A DNA stretch of 64,000 nucleotides, taken from NCBI GenBank assembly GCA_036946415.1, contig JAQIJD010000005.1:1-64000 (forward strand). Direction: 5' to 3'. Position numbers and translations under genes: made by a program. Source of the DNA: Sphingomonas_Q fennica_A. GTDB taxonomy: Bacteria; Pseudomonadota; Alphaproteobacteria; Sphingomonadales; Sphingomonadaceae. A model generated the notes under the pieces. That model was given only the letters and a program-made list of their open reading frames with translations, searched no databases and had not been told where the DNA came from. Below, in pieces: positions 8,293 through 18,500 of the stretch. Positions within the stretch are counted from its first letter, which is position 1, and each line of letters begins with the position of its first letter.

Positions 8293-8847
8293 TCAGCCTT
8301 TCATCGCGTGCGCGAGCATGTTCAATTTGGTGGCGATCGATCCGTCGATCTGGCGCGAGCCGACCCGGACGATCAGGCCGCCCAGAATGGCGGGATCGAC
8401 GACCGGCTCGATCTCGATGTTCTTGGCGGTGATCTGACGCAGCTTCTGGACGAGCTGGTCGTATTGCGCCTCCGTGAGCGGATGCGCTGTGGTGACCTCG
8501 GCGGTCACCTGATTCTTGTAGCGGGCGACGAGCGCCTCGAACGCGCGGATGATCCGGGGCAGGGCGCCCAGACGGCGGTTCTCCGCCAGCACGCCCAGAA
8601 AGCGCGCGGAGATGACGTCGCTTTCCAGCGACCCGGCGACGCCGGCGATCGCCGCCTTCGCGGCCGCGCGGCTGACGACCGGGCTGGACGTGAGCCGCCG
8701 GAACTCCGCGCTCTCCTTCAGCGCCGCCTTGATCTGGCGGAGGTCGGAGGCGACGACATCGACCATGTCCTCCGCCTCGGCCAGTTCGAACAGGGCCGTC
8801 GCGTAACGACCGCCGAGGCCCGCATCGATGCCGCCTTCATTGTTCAC
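8293..8847 (-). CDS. atpH: ATP synthase F1 delta subunit
   Basis: 184 residues, usual length. Conserved helical N-terminal segment GGRYATALFELAEA and C-terminal segment KIEIEPVVDPAILGGL-like (KNIEIEPVVDPAILGGLIVR) followed by GSRQIDGSI. It connects F1 to the peripheral stalk. It is the first gene of the minus-strand operon. The F0 genes (a, b, c) are not adjacent, as is normal for alphaproteobacteria, where F1 and F0 are in separate operons. Confidence 0.97.
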   Translation of the reverse strand: MNNEGGIDAGLGGRYATALFELAEAEDMVDVVASDLRQIKAALKESAEFRRLTSSPVVSRAAAKAAIAGVAGSLESDVISARFLGVLAENRRLGALPRIIRAFEALVARYKNQVTAEVTTAHPLTEAQYDQLVQKLRQITAKNIEIEPVVDPAILGGLIVRVGSRQIDGSIATKLNMLAHAMKG

Positions 8848-9105
8848 GCGCCCAAGATCCCCTCGAAAGGCCCCCGATCACAGCATGATTCGTGACAGGG
8901 ATATGCGGTAGCGGCAGGATCGGCCGTCCATGCATGGAGGCCGCCCGCCGGGTGCGCCGGCCGGTTAGCAGGGCAGGGGGGGGGATGCAAGCGCCCGGCC
9001 CCCCACGCCGGTTGATTTGGTCCACCCGCTGCGGCGGTTGAGGAACGCCGCCCGATCCTCTAAGGGCCGCGATCTCCGAACGACGACATATAGAGCACGC
9101 ACGCC
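8848..9105. promoter_or_regulatory. Divergent intergenic region atpH / secG
   Basis: A 258-bp non-coding gap between divergently transcribed atpH and secG. It must hold both promoters, but no convincing -35/-10 pair stands out in this GC-rich sequence. A short ORF (8837-9025, minus) overlaps atpH and has no recognisable product, so it was not called. Confidence 0.45.
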
Positions 9106-9441
9106 ATGTTCACCTTCCTCCTCATCGTCCATGCCATCGTGGCGGCGGCGCTCGTCGCCGTGATCCTGATGCAGCGGTCGGAAGGGGGCGGGCTGACGTC
9201 CTCGGGCAGCCCCTCGGGCCTGATGAGCGCGCGCGGCGCCGCCGATTTCCTGACGCGGGCGACGACCGTGCTCGCCACGATCTTCATCGTGATGAGCATC
9301 GGCCTGGCCGGCCTCGCCTCGATCCAGGGCGGCCCGCGCACCATCGATACCTCGCTCGCCCGTCGTCCGGCCGATGCGCCGGCCGCCCCTGCGGCGCCGG
9401 CGCCGGCGCCGGCCGGCAACGGCGTGCCGCTCGCGCGCTGA
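9106..9441 (+). CDS. secG: Preprotein translocase subunit SecG
   Basis: 111 residues with two transmembrane segments (residues ~2-22 and ~52-72) separated by the conserved cytoplasmic loop MQRSEGGGL...SSGSPSGLMSARGAADFL. The C-terminus is alanine/proline-rich. SecG is the small accessory subunit of the SecYEG channel in the inner membrane. It precedes pyrG, a conserved pairing in sphingomonads. Confidence 0.95.
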   Translation: MFTFLLIVHAIVAAALVAVILMQRSEGGGLTSSGSPSGLMSARGAADFLTRATTVLATIFIVMSIGLAGLASIQGGPRTIDTSLARRPADAPAAPAAPAPAPAGNGVPLAR

Positions 9442-9521
9442 ACCTGTCCACAGTTTTTGCGCGCCGGGCGGGAGTCGCGGCCTTGCCCCGGCGGGCCGCC
9501 CGCGGCTAACGCCATCCTCCC

Positions 9522-11153
<1,632 letters not shown>

Positions 11154-11154
11154 G

Positions 11155-11190
11155 GCCGTGGCCGCCGCGGACGACCGCGGCGGCCACGGC
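11155..11190. terminator. Perfect 16-bp hairpin after pyrG
   Basis: Arms 11155-11170 and 11175-11190 pair perfectly around a 4-nt ACGA loop, 1 nt after the pyrG stop and 5 nt before the stop of the convergent small gene. There is no T run, but the position between convergent genes fits a shared bidirectional terminator. Confidence 0.7.
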
Positions 11191-11195
11191 GGGGA

Positions 11196-11327
11196 TCAGG
11201 TCCGGATGCCCGGCGCGTCCGTCACGGGATCGCCCGGCGTCGGCGGGATCGGATCGGACGGGGTCGGCACGGGCACGTCGACCGGGGCTTCGGCGGGAAC
11301 GTCGGGGGTCGGGGGCTGGCTGGCCAT
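11196..11327 (-). CDS. Small proline-rich protein, 43 aa
   Basis: An ORF of 43 residues (begins MASQPPTPDVPAE, ends PGIRT) in which proline, aspartate, valine and threonine dominate and no lysine occurs. The start ATG at 11327 has a clear Shine-Dalgarno (AGGAG, 9 nt upstream). The gene is flanked by hairpins on both sides: the pyrG terminator downstream and a minus-strand T-tailed hairpin upstream at 11388-11426, so it forms its own transcription unit. It would be acidic and disordered. I cannot assign a family or function. Confidence 0.55.
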   Translation of the reverse strand: MASQPPTPDVPAEAPVDVPVPTPSDPIPPTPGDPVTDAPGIRT

Positions 11328-11387
11328 GGCGGCATGCTCCTGTCTGGGGGAATGCCATCAACGGTCGGCGCGGGCCGGGGTGCCGCG

Positions 11388-11426
11388 AAAAGCAAACGCC
11401 CGGACCGCTCCTTCGCGATCCGGGCG
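11388..11426 (-). terminator. Rho-independent terminator on the minus strand
   Basis: Arms 11397-11404 and 11419-11426 form an 8-bp GC stem, extended by three inner pairs. On the minus strand it is followed by TTTGCTTTT. No minus-strand protein gene lies just upstream (to the right), so it may end a small RNA. Confidence 0.6.
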
Positions 11427-11566
11427 CCTGCGTGACGATCGCTCGTCAGCCCCCTTCGTCTGTCCGGCCCGCACGCCCGCCGCCCCCTTTTCGATCGGCT
11501 GACGGGGCCATGGACCCTCCCCGAACCCTGGCCTGTCGGCCTTCGGTCGGTGACATTCCGTTAAAT
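11393..11566 (-). ncRNA. Possible small RNA (minus strand)
   Basis: This is inferred only from signals: a T-tailed terminator at 11388-11426 and, about 150 bp upstream on the minus strand, a CATAAT hexamer (plus-strand 11570-11575) that could be a -10 box. The interval lies in the 392-bp gap between the proline-rich gene and proS. The 70-codon ORF across it has shadow-like composition and no good ribosome binding site. No -35 box is convincing, so confidence is low. Confidence 0.25.
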
Positions 11567-11719
11567 CCATTATGGTGCGCTGTCAGCCGGCTTCTTGCAG
11601 TCGCGCAACGAATGCGTCTGGCGTGTTGCGAGCCTGCAACAATCGCCTTTCGGTTGCCGCGATCCGCGCCCCGCGATAGGGGGTGTTGCACCTGCCTCAT
11701 ACACATGCCCGGAACGTCC

Positions 11720-13036
11720 ATGCGCCTGTCGAAGACCCTGCTGCCCGTCTCCAAGGAATCGCCCGCCGACGCGCAGATCGCCAGCCACAAGCTGATGCTG
11801 CGCGCCGGCCTGATCCGCCAGACGGCGGCGGGCATCTATGCCTGGCTGCCGCTCGGCCTGCGTGTCCTCCGCAACATCGAGGCGATCGTGCGCGAGGAGC
11901 AGGACCGGGCCGGCGCGATCGAGCTGCTGATGCCGACGCTGCAATCCGCCGACCTGTGGCGCGAATCGGGCCGATACGATGCCTACGGCCCGGAGATGCT
12001 GCGCATCACCGACCGGCACGAGCGCGAGATGCTCTACGGCCCGACCAACGAGGAGATGGTGACCGCGCTGTTCCGCGATGCCGCGCGGTCCTACCGCGAT
12101 CTGCCCAAGACGCTCTATCACATCCAGTGGAAGTTCCGCGACGAGGTGCGCCCCCGCTTCGGCGTGATGCGCGGCCGCGAGTTCCTGATGAAGGACGCTT
12201 ACAGCTTCGACATGGACGAGGCGGGCGCGCGCCACAGCTACAACCGGATGTTCGTCGCCTATCTCAACACCTTCGCGCGGATGGGGCTGCGCGCCATCCC
12301 GATGCAGGCCGATACCGGGCCGATCGGCGGCGATCTCAGCCACGAATTCATCGTCCTCGCGCCGACCGGCGAGAGCGACGTCTTCTACCATGAGAATTGG
12401 GAGCGGGCCGCCGAGCTGTCGGCGATCGACTTCGACGATGTCGAGGGGCTGCAACGGATCGTCTCGGGCTATGTCGCCGATTATGCGGCGACCGACGAGA
12501 AGCGCGATCCCGCGCGCGAGGCGGCGGCGGGGGCGGCGCTGCGCCAGTCGCGCGGGGTCGAGGTCGGCCACATCTTCTACTTCGGCACCAAATATTCCGC
12601 AGCAATGGGCATGAAGGTGCAGGCGAAGGACGGGACCGAGGTGGTGCCGCACATGGGCAGCTACGGCATCGGCGTCTCGCGCCTCGCCGGGGCGATCATC
12701 GAGGCATGCCATGACGAGGCGGGCATCGTCTGGCCCGATGCGGTGGCGCCCTATGCTGTCGGCCTCATCAACATGCGCGCCGACGATGCCGCCTGCGCCG
12801 CCGCCGCCGACGATCTCTACGCGCGGTTGAGGGCGGCGGGCGTCGAGACGCTCTACGACGATCGCGACGAACGCGGCGGCGCGAAGTTCGCGACGATGGA
12901 CCTGATCGGCCTGCCCTGGCAAATCGTGGTCGGGCCGAAGGGCCTCGCCAAGGGCGTGGTCGAACTGAAGCGGCGGGCGACGGGCGAGAAGATCGAGCTG
13001 TCGATCGAGGACGCGCTGGCGCGGGTGGCGGCTTGA
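11720..13036 (+). CDS. proS: Prolyl-tRNA synthetase (alphaproteobacterial type)
   Basis: 438 residues from ATG 11720 (MRLSKTLLPVSKE). The longer open frame upstream has non-family sequence. Class II aminoacyl-tRNA synthetase motifs are visible: motif 2 KFRDEVRPRFGVMRGREFLMKD and motif 3 GSYGIGVSRLAGAI. The editing INS domain of the longer bacterial ProS is missing, typical of the ~440-residue alphaproteobacterial form. The stop overlaps the start of the lolC/E gene, suggesting co-translation. Confidence 0.98.
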   Translation: MRLSKTLLPVSKESPADAQIASHKLMLRAGLIRQTAAGIYAWLPLGLRVLRNIEAIVREEQDRAGAIELLMPTLQSADLWRESGRYDAYGPEMLRITDRHEREMLYGPTNEEMVTALFRDAARSYRDLPKTLYHIQWKFRDEVRPRFGVMRGREFLMKDAYSFDMDEAGARHSYNRMFVAYLNTFARMGLRAIPMQADTGPIGGDLSHEFIVLAPTGESDVFYHENWERAAELSAIDFDDVEGLQRIVSGYVADYAATDEKRDPAREAAAGAALRQSRGVEVGHIFYFGTKYSAAMGMKVQAKDGTEVVPHMGSYGIGVSRLAGAIIEACHDEAGIVWPDAVAPYAVGLINMRADDAACAAAADDLYARLRAAGVETLYDDRDERGGAKFATMDLIGLPWQIVVGPKGLAKGVVELKRRATGEKIELSIEDALARVAA

Positions 13037-14283
13037 TCCTCTCCTCCTACGAACGGATGATCGCCCGGCGCTATCTGCTGCCGGGCAAGGGCGAGGGCTT
13101 CATCTTCCTCGTCGCGTCGATCAGCCTCGTCGCGGTGATGCTGGGGGTGGCCGCGCTCATCATCGTGATGAGCGTGATGAACGGCTTCCGCGCCGAACTG
13201 TTCGAGAAGACGGTGGGGCTGAACGGCCATGCGGTGGTGCAGGGCTATGACGGCGTGCTGCGCGACTGGCGGCGCGTGGCGGCGGAGGCGAAGGCGCTGC
13301 CCGGCGTCACCAGCGCCACGCCGCTGATCGAACAGCCGCTGATGGCGAGCTATGCCGGCCGCGTCGAAGGCGTGCTGGTGCGCGGCCTGCGCGTGGAGGA
13401 TATCCGCGGCAATCCGGTGATGGCGGACAATGTGGTGCAGGGCGATCTCGCCTCGGTCCGCCCCGGCGCCGATACGGTGGCGATCGGCGCGCGGCTGGCG
13501 GAGGCGCTGGGCGCGCGCGTGGGGGGCGAGATCAGCCTCATCAGCCCGCAGGGGCAGACGACCCCGTTCGGCACGGTGCCGCGCATCGTCTCCTACCGGA
13601 TCGGCGCGATCTTCGAGGTCGGCGTCTACGATTACGACAAGGCGTTCGTCGTCATGCCGATCGAGGATGCGCAGACGCTGCTGCTGCTGGGCGATGCCGT
13701 CGGCATGGTCGAGATCAATACCGTCGATGCCGATCGGGTGGGGAATATCCTGGCGCCGCTGGTGCCGAAAGTGGCCGGCATCGCCGAGGTGCGCGACTGG
13801 CGGACGATGAACGCCGCGCTGTTCGAGGCGCTGGCGGTGGAGCGGGTGGCGATGTTCGTGATCCTCTCGATCATCGTCCTGGTCGCGGTGTTCAACATCC
13901 TCTCCTCGCTCATCATGCTGGTGCGGGCGAAGACGCGCGACATCGCCATCCTCAGGACGATGGGCGCCACCCGCCGCGCGCTCATCAAGGTGTTCGTGAC
14001 GGTCGGGACGACGATCGGCGCGCTGGGCACCGTGGCCGGCGTGGGGCTGGGGGCGGTGTTCCTGTTCTTCCGGCAGGGGGTCGTGAATTTCGTCCAGCTC
14101 GTAACCGGCCAGAACCTCTGGGATCCGTCGATCCGCTTCCTGACCGAATTGCCCGCCAAGACCGATCCGGTCGAGGTGGCGGCGACGGTGGCGATGGCGC
14201 TCGCCTTCTCCTTCCTCGCCACGCTCTATCCGGCATTCAAGGCGGCGAGCACCGATCCGGTGCAGGTGCTGCGCTATGAGTGA
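13033..14283 (+). CDS. lolC: Lipoprotein-releasing ABC transporter permease LolC/LolE
   Basis: 416 residues starting at TTG 13033, which overlaps the proS stop (TTGA) and gives the family start ILSSYERMIARRYLLPG. It has an N-terminal transmembrane segment (~residues 25-50), a periplasmic MacB-like domain, and three C-terminal membrane segments in the FtsX-like domain (~265-410). With the adjacent LolD it forms the inner-membrane complex that releases lipoproteins to LolA. Only one permease gene is present here, so it probably works as a homodimer, as in organisms with LolF-type systems. Confidence 0.95.
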   Translation: MILSSYERMIARRYLLPGKGEGFIFLVASISLVAVMLGVAALIIVMSVMNGFRAELFEKTVGLNGHAVVQGYDGVLRDWRRVAAEAKALPGVTSATPLIEQPLMASYAGRVEGVLVRGLRVEDIRGNPVMADNVVQGDLASVRPGADTVAIGARLAEALGARVGGEISLISPQGQTTPFGTVPRIVSYRIGAIFEVGVYDYDKAFVVMPIEDAQTLLLLGDAVGMVEINTVDADRVGNILAPLVPKVAGIAEVRDWRTMNAALFEALAVERVAMFVILSIIVLVAVFNILSSLIMLVRAKTRDIAILRTMGATRRALIKVFVTVGTTIGALGTVAGVGLGAVFLFFRQGVVNFVQLVTGQNLWDPSIRFLTELPAKTDPVEVAATVAMALAFSFLATLYPAFKAASTDPVQVLRYE

Positions 14284-14950
14284 GCCGATCCTGGCGCTTT
14301 CGGGCCTTCGCCGCACGTTCCGGCAGGCGGGGGCGGAGATCCACGTGCTGCGCGGCGTCGATCTGGTGGTGGCGCCCGGCGAGATCGTGGCGCTGCTGGG
14401 GCCGTCCGGCTCGGGCAAGTCCACATTGTTGCAGGCGGTGGGGCTGCTGGAGGGCGGCTTCGAAGGCTCGATCCGGATCGCCGGCGCGGAAGCGGCGCGC
14501 CTCGACAATGATGGGCGGACGGCGATGCGGCGCGATCGCCTCGGCTTCGTCTACCAGTTCCACCATCTCCTGCCCGATTTCGACGCGACCGAGAATGTCG
14601 TCCTGCCGCAGCTGATCCACGGCACCGCCCCGACCGAGGCGCGCACCCGCGCGCAGTCGCTGCTGACGACGCTGGGGTTGGGCCACCGCCTGACGCACCG
14701 GCCGAGCCAATTGTCGGGCGGCGAGCAGCAGCGCGTCGCCGTCGCCCGCGCGCTCGCCAACCGGCCGCCGCTGGTGCTGGCCGACGAGCCGACCGGCAAT
14801 CTCGACGAGGCGACCGCAGACGTGGTGCTGGCGGAGTTCCTGGCGCTGGTCCGCGGCGAGGGATCGGCCGCGCTGGTGGCGACCCACAACGAGCGGCTGG
14901 CGGCGAAGATGGACCGGGTGGTGCGGCTGCACGAGGGCGTGCTGGGGTAG
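14276..14950 (+). CDS. lolD: Lipoprotein-releasing ABC transporter ATPase LolD
   Basis: 224 residues overlapping the permease gene by 8 bp. Walker A GPSGSGKST, Q-loop FVYQFHHLLPDF, signature LSGGEQQRVAVARAL, Walker B LVLADEPTGNLDE and H-loop VATHNE are all present. It is the cytoplasmic ATPase of the Lol exporter. Confidence 0.97.
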   Translation: MSEPILALSGLRRTFRQAGAEIHVLRGVDLVVAPGEIVALLGPSGSGKSTLLQAVGLLEGGFEGSIRIAGAEAARLDNDGRTAMRRDRLGFVYQFHHLLPDFDATENVVLPQLIHGTAPTEARTRAQSLLTTLGLGHRLTHRPSQLSGGEQQRVAVARALANRPPLVLADEPTGNLDEATADVVLAEFLALVRGEGSAALVATHNERLAAKMDRVVRLHEGVLG

Positions 14951-14965
14951 GCGGCCGGTAACGAC

Positions 14966-15049
14966 CCTCCGTTCATGCCGAGCGAAGTCGAGGCACACGC
15001 GAAACATCCGCCCCCCGTGCCCCTCGACTTCGCTCGGGGTGAACGGAGG
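14966..15049. repeat. Long imperfect inverted repeat after lolD
   Basis: Arms of about 31-33 nt (14966-14996 and 15017-15049) pair almost perfectly around a 20-nt loop, with one 2-nt length difference and a mismatch. The core CTCGACTTCGCTCGG-type palindrome is a common sphingomonad intergenic repeat. It sits 15 bp after lolD and may act as its terminator. Confidence 0.75.
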
Positions 15050-15195
15050 TGTAAGGATGTCACATCGCTAGCTTTCGAGAGCAGGGACCAGGCTTAATCG
15101 CAGATCCGATCGCTTGGCGAGGAGGTGGTGGCGTCTCCCGCCTTTGCAGGGTGACGGACCGACGCGTTACGCTGCCGGATGAACACAAGCCTGCC

Positions 15196-15372
15196 TTACA
15201 CGCCTTTGGCGGCAGAGCCAGCCGCTGGGTCATGCCCTTCCAATTTTCGTGCGACATCCCAGTTCGCCACCCGTGGCTTTGGCAGCTTGTCTTGCCGCGA
15301 AGATGCAGCCCACCCTCCCAATGCATCGGCGCAGAGGTCGATCCAGCTAAACGGGTTCGATAATTTCGGCAT
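15196..15372 (-). CDS. Possible small protein, 58 aa
   Basis: An ORF begins at ATG 15372 (MPKLSNPFSWIDLC) after a GGGGAGA Shine-Dalgarno 7 nt upstream and ends at TAA 15196. The product is mixed helical/polar, with NWDVARKLEGHD near its C-terminus. It lies in the gap between lolD and dnaE, which has lower GC than its surroundings. I recognise no family. It could be a chance ORF in a degraded region. Confidence 0.35.
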   Translation of the reverse strand: MPKLSNPFSWIDLCADALGGWAASSRQDKLPKPRVANWDVARKLEGHDPAAGSAAKGV

Positions 15373-15420
15373 CGGATTTCTCCCCTAGATGCCAATCGAA
15401 TATCGACGACTAGGTCGCGC

Positions 15421-15457
15421 GTTTACGGCGGTCAGTCCTTTTAGTTTACGGCGGTCA
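15421..15457. repeat. Direct repeat upstream of dnaE
   Basis: The 14-bp sequence GTTTACGGCGGTCA occurs at 15421-15434 and again at 15444-15457, a 23-bp period, about 50 bp before the dnaE start. It is comparatively AT-rich. It could be a tandem binding site controlling dnaE or a small duplication. Confidence 0.5.
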
Positions 15458-15508
15458 AAGAGCGTCGATCGCCTTCCCCGAATCGTCCCGCATCCCCATA
15501 GTCCGGCT

Positions 15509-18500
15509 ATGTCCGCCGCCTCGACCCCGCCAGCCTACGTCCCGCTCCGCATCTTCTCCGCCTTCACGATGCTGGACGGGGCGATCGATCCGAAGGCGAT
15601 CGCGGGGCAGGCGAAGGCGCTGGGGTTTCCGGCCGCCGCCATCACCGATCGCAACGGCCTCTACGGCGCGATGGCCTATTCGGAGGCAGCGGCGAAGGCG
15701 GGGGTGCAGCCGATCATCGGCACGATGCTGTCGGTGGCGCGGCCCGGCACGCCCGAGGGCAAGCCGCCGCTGCTCGACTGGATCGCCCTCTATGCGCAGG
15801 ATGCGGCGGGCTATGATCGCCTCTGCGCACTCGTCTCGGCGGCGCATCTCGATCGCCCGCCGCACGAGAACCCGCACGTTCCGTTCGCGGCGCTGGAGCG
15901 CGGCACCGATGGCCTGATCGCGCTGACTGCGGCGGGCGAGGGGGCGCTTGCCCGCCTGCTGGCCGAAGGGCAGGTGGCCGAGGCGGAGCGTTATCTCGAT
16001 CGGCTGGAGGCGCTGTTTCCCGGCCGCCTCTACATCGAACTCGCCCGCCGCGGCGATGCGGTCGAGGAAGCGGCCGAGGCGGCGCTGGTCGAGCTCGCCT
16101 ATGCCCGCGATCTGCCGCTCGTCGCCACCAACCCCGCCTGCTTCGCCACCGCCGATTTCCATGCCGCGCACGATGCGATGCTGTGCATCGCCGCATCGGC
16201 CTATGTCGACCAGACCGACCGTGCCTGCTCGTCGCCCGATGCGTGGATGAAGCCCGCCGGCGACATGGTCGAGCGCTTCGCCGACCTGCCCGAAGCGATC
16301 GTCAACACCGCGGTGGTGGCGCAACGCTGCGCCTTCGCCGCTCCGAAGCGCAAGCCCATCCTCCCCAGCCTCGCCGGCGATCGGGAAGGCGAGGCCGCCG
16401 CCCTCCGCCGCGATGCGCTGGCGGGGTTGGAGGCGCGCATCCCCCATGTGATCGACCCCTCGGAACGGCAGGTCTACCTCGACCGGCTGGCGTTCGAATT
16501 GGACGTGATCGTCGACATGGGGTTCGCCGGCTATTTCCTGATCGTTGCCGACTTCATCAAATGGGCGAAGGAGCAGGATATTCCGGTAGGGCCGGGCCGC
16601 GGCTCCGGCGCGGGATCGGTCGTCGCCTGGGCGCTCACCATCACCGATCTCGATCCGCTGCGGCTGGGCCTGCTGTTCGAGCGGTTCCTCAATCCCGAGC
16701 GCGTGTCGATGCCCGACTTCGACATCGACTTCTGCGAAACGCGGCGCGGCGAGGTGATCAGCTACGTCCAGAAGAAATATGGCGCGGATCATGTCGCCCA
16801 GATCATCACCTTCGGGCGGCTGAAGGCGCGCGCGGTGCTGAAGGATACGGGCCGCGTCCTCCAGATGAGCTACGGTCAGGTCGATCGCCTCGCCAAGCTC
16901 GTCCCCAACCACCCGACCGATCCGTGGACGCTTTCACGCGCCCTCAATGGCGTGTCCGATCTGAAGCGCGAATACGACAACGACAAGGACGTCCGAAGAC
17001 TGCTCGATCTGGCGCAGAAGCTGGAGGGCCTGCCGCGCCATAGCTCCACCCATGCTGCCGGCGTCGTTATCGGCGATCGACCGCTCGATCAGCTCGTCCC
17101 TCTTTATCGCGATCCGCGCTCGGACTTTCCCGTCACCCAGTTCGACATGAAATATGTCGAGGGCGCGGGCCTCGTGAAGTTCGACTTCCTCGGTCTCAAG
17201 ACGCTGTCCGTATTGAAGAAAGCGGTCGATATGCTGCGCGCCCGCGGCATCGAGGTGAATCTCGACACGCTCGAATGGGACGATCCGGCGGTCTATGCGC
17301 TGCTGCAGAAGGGCGACACGGTCGGCGTGTTCCAGCTGGAATCGGAAGGGATGCGGCGCACGCTGGCGGCCGTCCGCCCGACCAGTTTCGAGGACATCAT
17401 CGCCCTCGTCTCACTCTATCGGCCGGGGCCGATGGACAACATCCCAATGTTCGGCGCGCGCAAGAACGGGCGCGAACCGATCGAATATCCGCATGCCCTG
17501 CTGGAGCCGATCCTGAAGGAGACCTACGGGATCTTCGTCTACCAGGAACAGGTGATGCAGGCCGCGCAGATCCTGGCGGGCTATTCGCTGGGCGGGGCGG
17601 ACATGCTGCGCCGCGCGATGGGCAAGAAGATCAAGGCGGAGATGGACGCGCAGCGCCAGATCTTCGTCGAGGGCTGCGCGGAGAAGAATGCGATCCCCGC
17701 CGCCAAGGCCAACGAATTGTTCGACTTGATCGACAAGTTCGCGGGCTATGGCTTCAACAAGAGCCACGCCGCGGCCTACGCGCTCGTCGCCTACCATACG
17801 GCGTGGCTGAAGGCGCACCACAAGCCCGAATTCTACGCCGCCTCGATGTGCTACGACATGGCGCTGACGGACAAATTGTGCGTGTTCGTGGACGATATGC
17901 GGCGGATGGGCGTGGAATGCCTGCCGCCCGACATCAATCATGCGGGCGCCGAATTCGCGGTCGAGAATGGCGCCGTCCGCTATGCGCTGGGCGCGCTGAA
18001 GGGCGTGGGCGAAAAGGCGATGGAGCAACTGGTCGCCGAGCGGCAGGCCAAGGGGCGGTTCGCGAGCCTCGACGATTTCGCCGCACGCGTCGATCCGCGG
18101 CTCCTCAACCGCCGCCAGATCGAGAGCCTCGCCGCCGCCGGCGCGTTCGACGCGCTGGAAGGCGAGCGCGCGCAGGTCCATGCCGCGGCCGAGACGATCC
18201 TGGCGCATGCCGCCTCCGCCCACGACAGCCGGGAGAGCGGGCAGGGTGGCCTCTTCGGCGAGGCCGGCGCCGCCGCCTCGCCGATCCGCCTGCCGCGTTC
18301 GGTCCACTGGTCGCTGGCGGAGCGGATGGGGCAGGAAAAGGAGGCGTTCGGCTTCTATTTCTCGGCACATCCGACCGATCGCTACCGCCACCTCGCCAAG
18401 GCGGCGGGGGCGCGCAGCTTCGCCGATCTGGGGCAGGTGCAGCTTTCGACGGAGCCGCTCTACGACGATCGCGGGCGGCGGCGCGAGGCGCAGACGTGGA

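Noticed and set aside
4142..8437. Plus-strand ORFs of 514 and 910 codons opposite the atp operon
   Set aside because: They cover strongly conserved atpD, atpG, atpA and atpH on the other strand and show no family features of their own.
8837..9025. 62-codon ORF overlapping the atpH start
   Set aside because: No ribosome binding site, no conserved features, and it occupies the divergent promoter region.
11358..11570. 70-codon minus-strand ORF upstream of proS
   Set aside because: Charged and proline-rich shadow-like composition; it runs through a terminator hairpin and lacks a ribosome binding site.
15151..15363. 70-codon plus-strand ORF before dnaE
   Set aside because: No ribosome binding site, and the opposite-strand 58-codon ORF in the same place has better start signals.
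15421..15457. Direct repeats as a CRISPR array
   Set aside because: Only two 14-bp units with a 9-bp gap and no cas genes.
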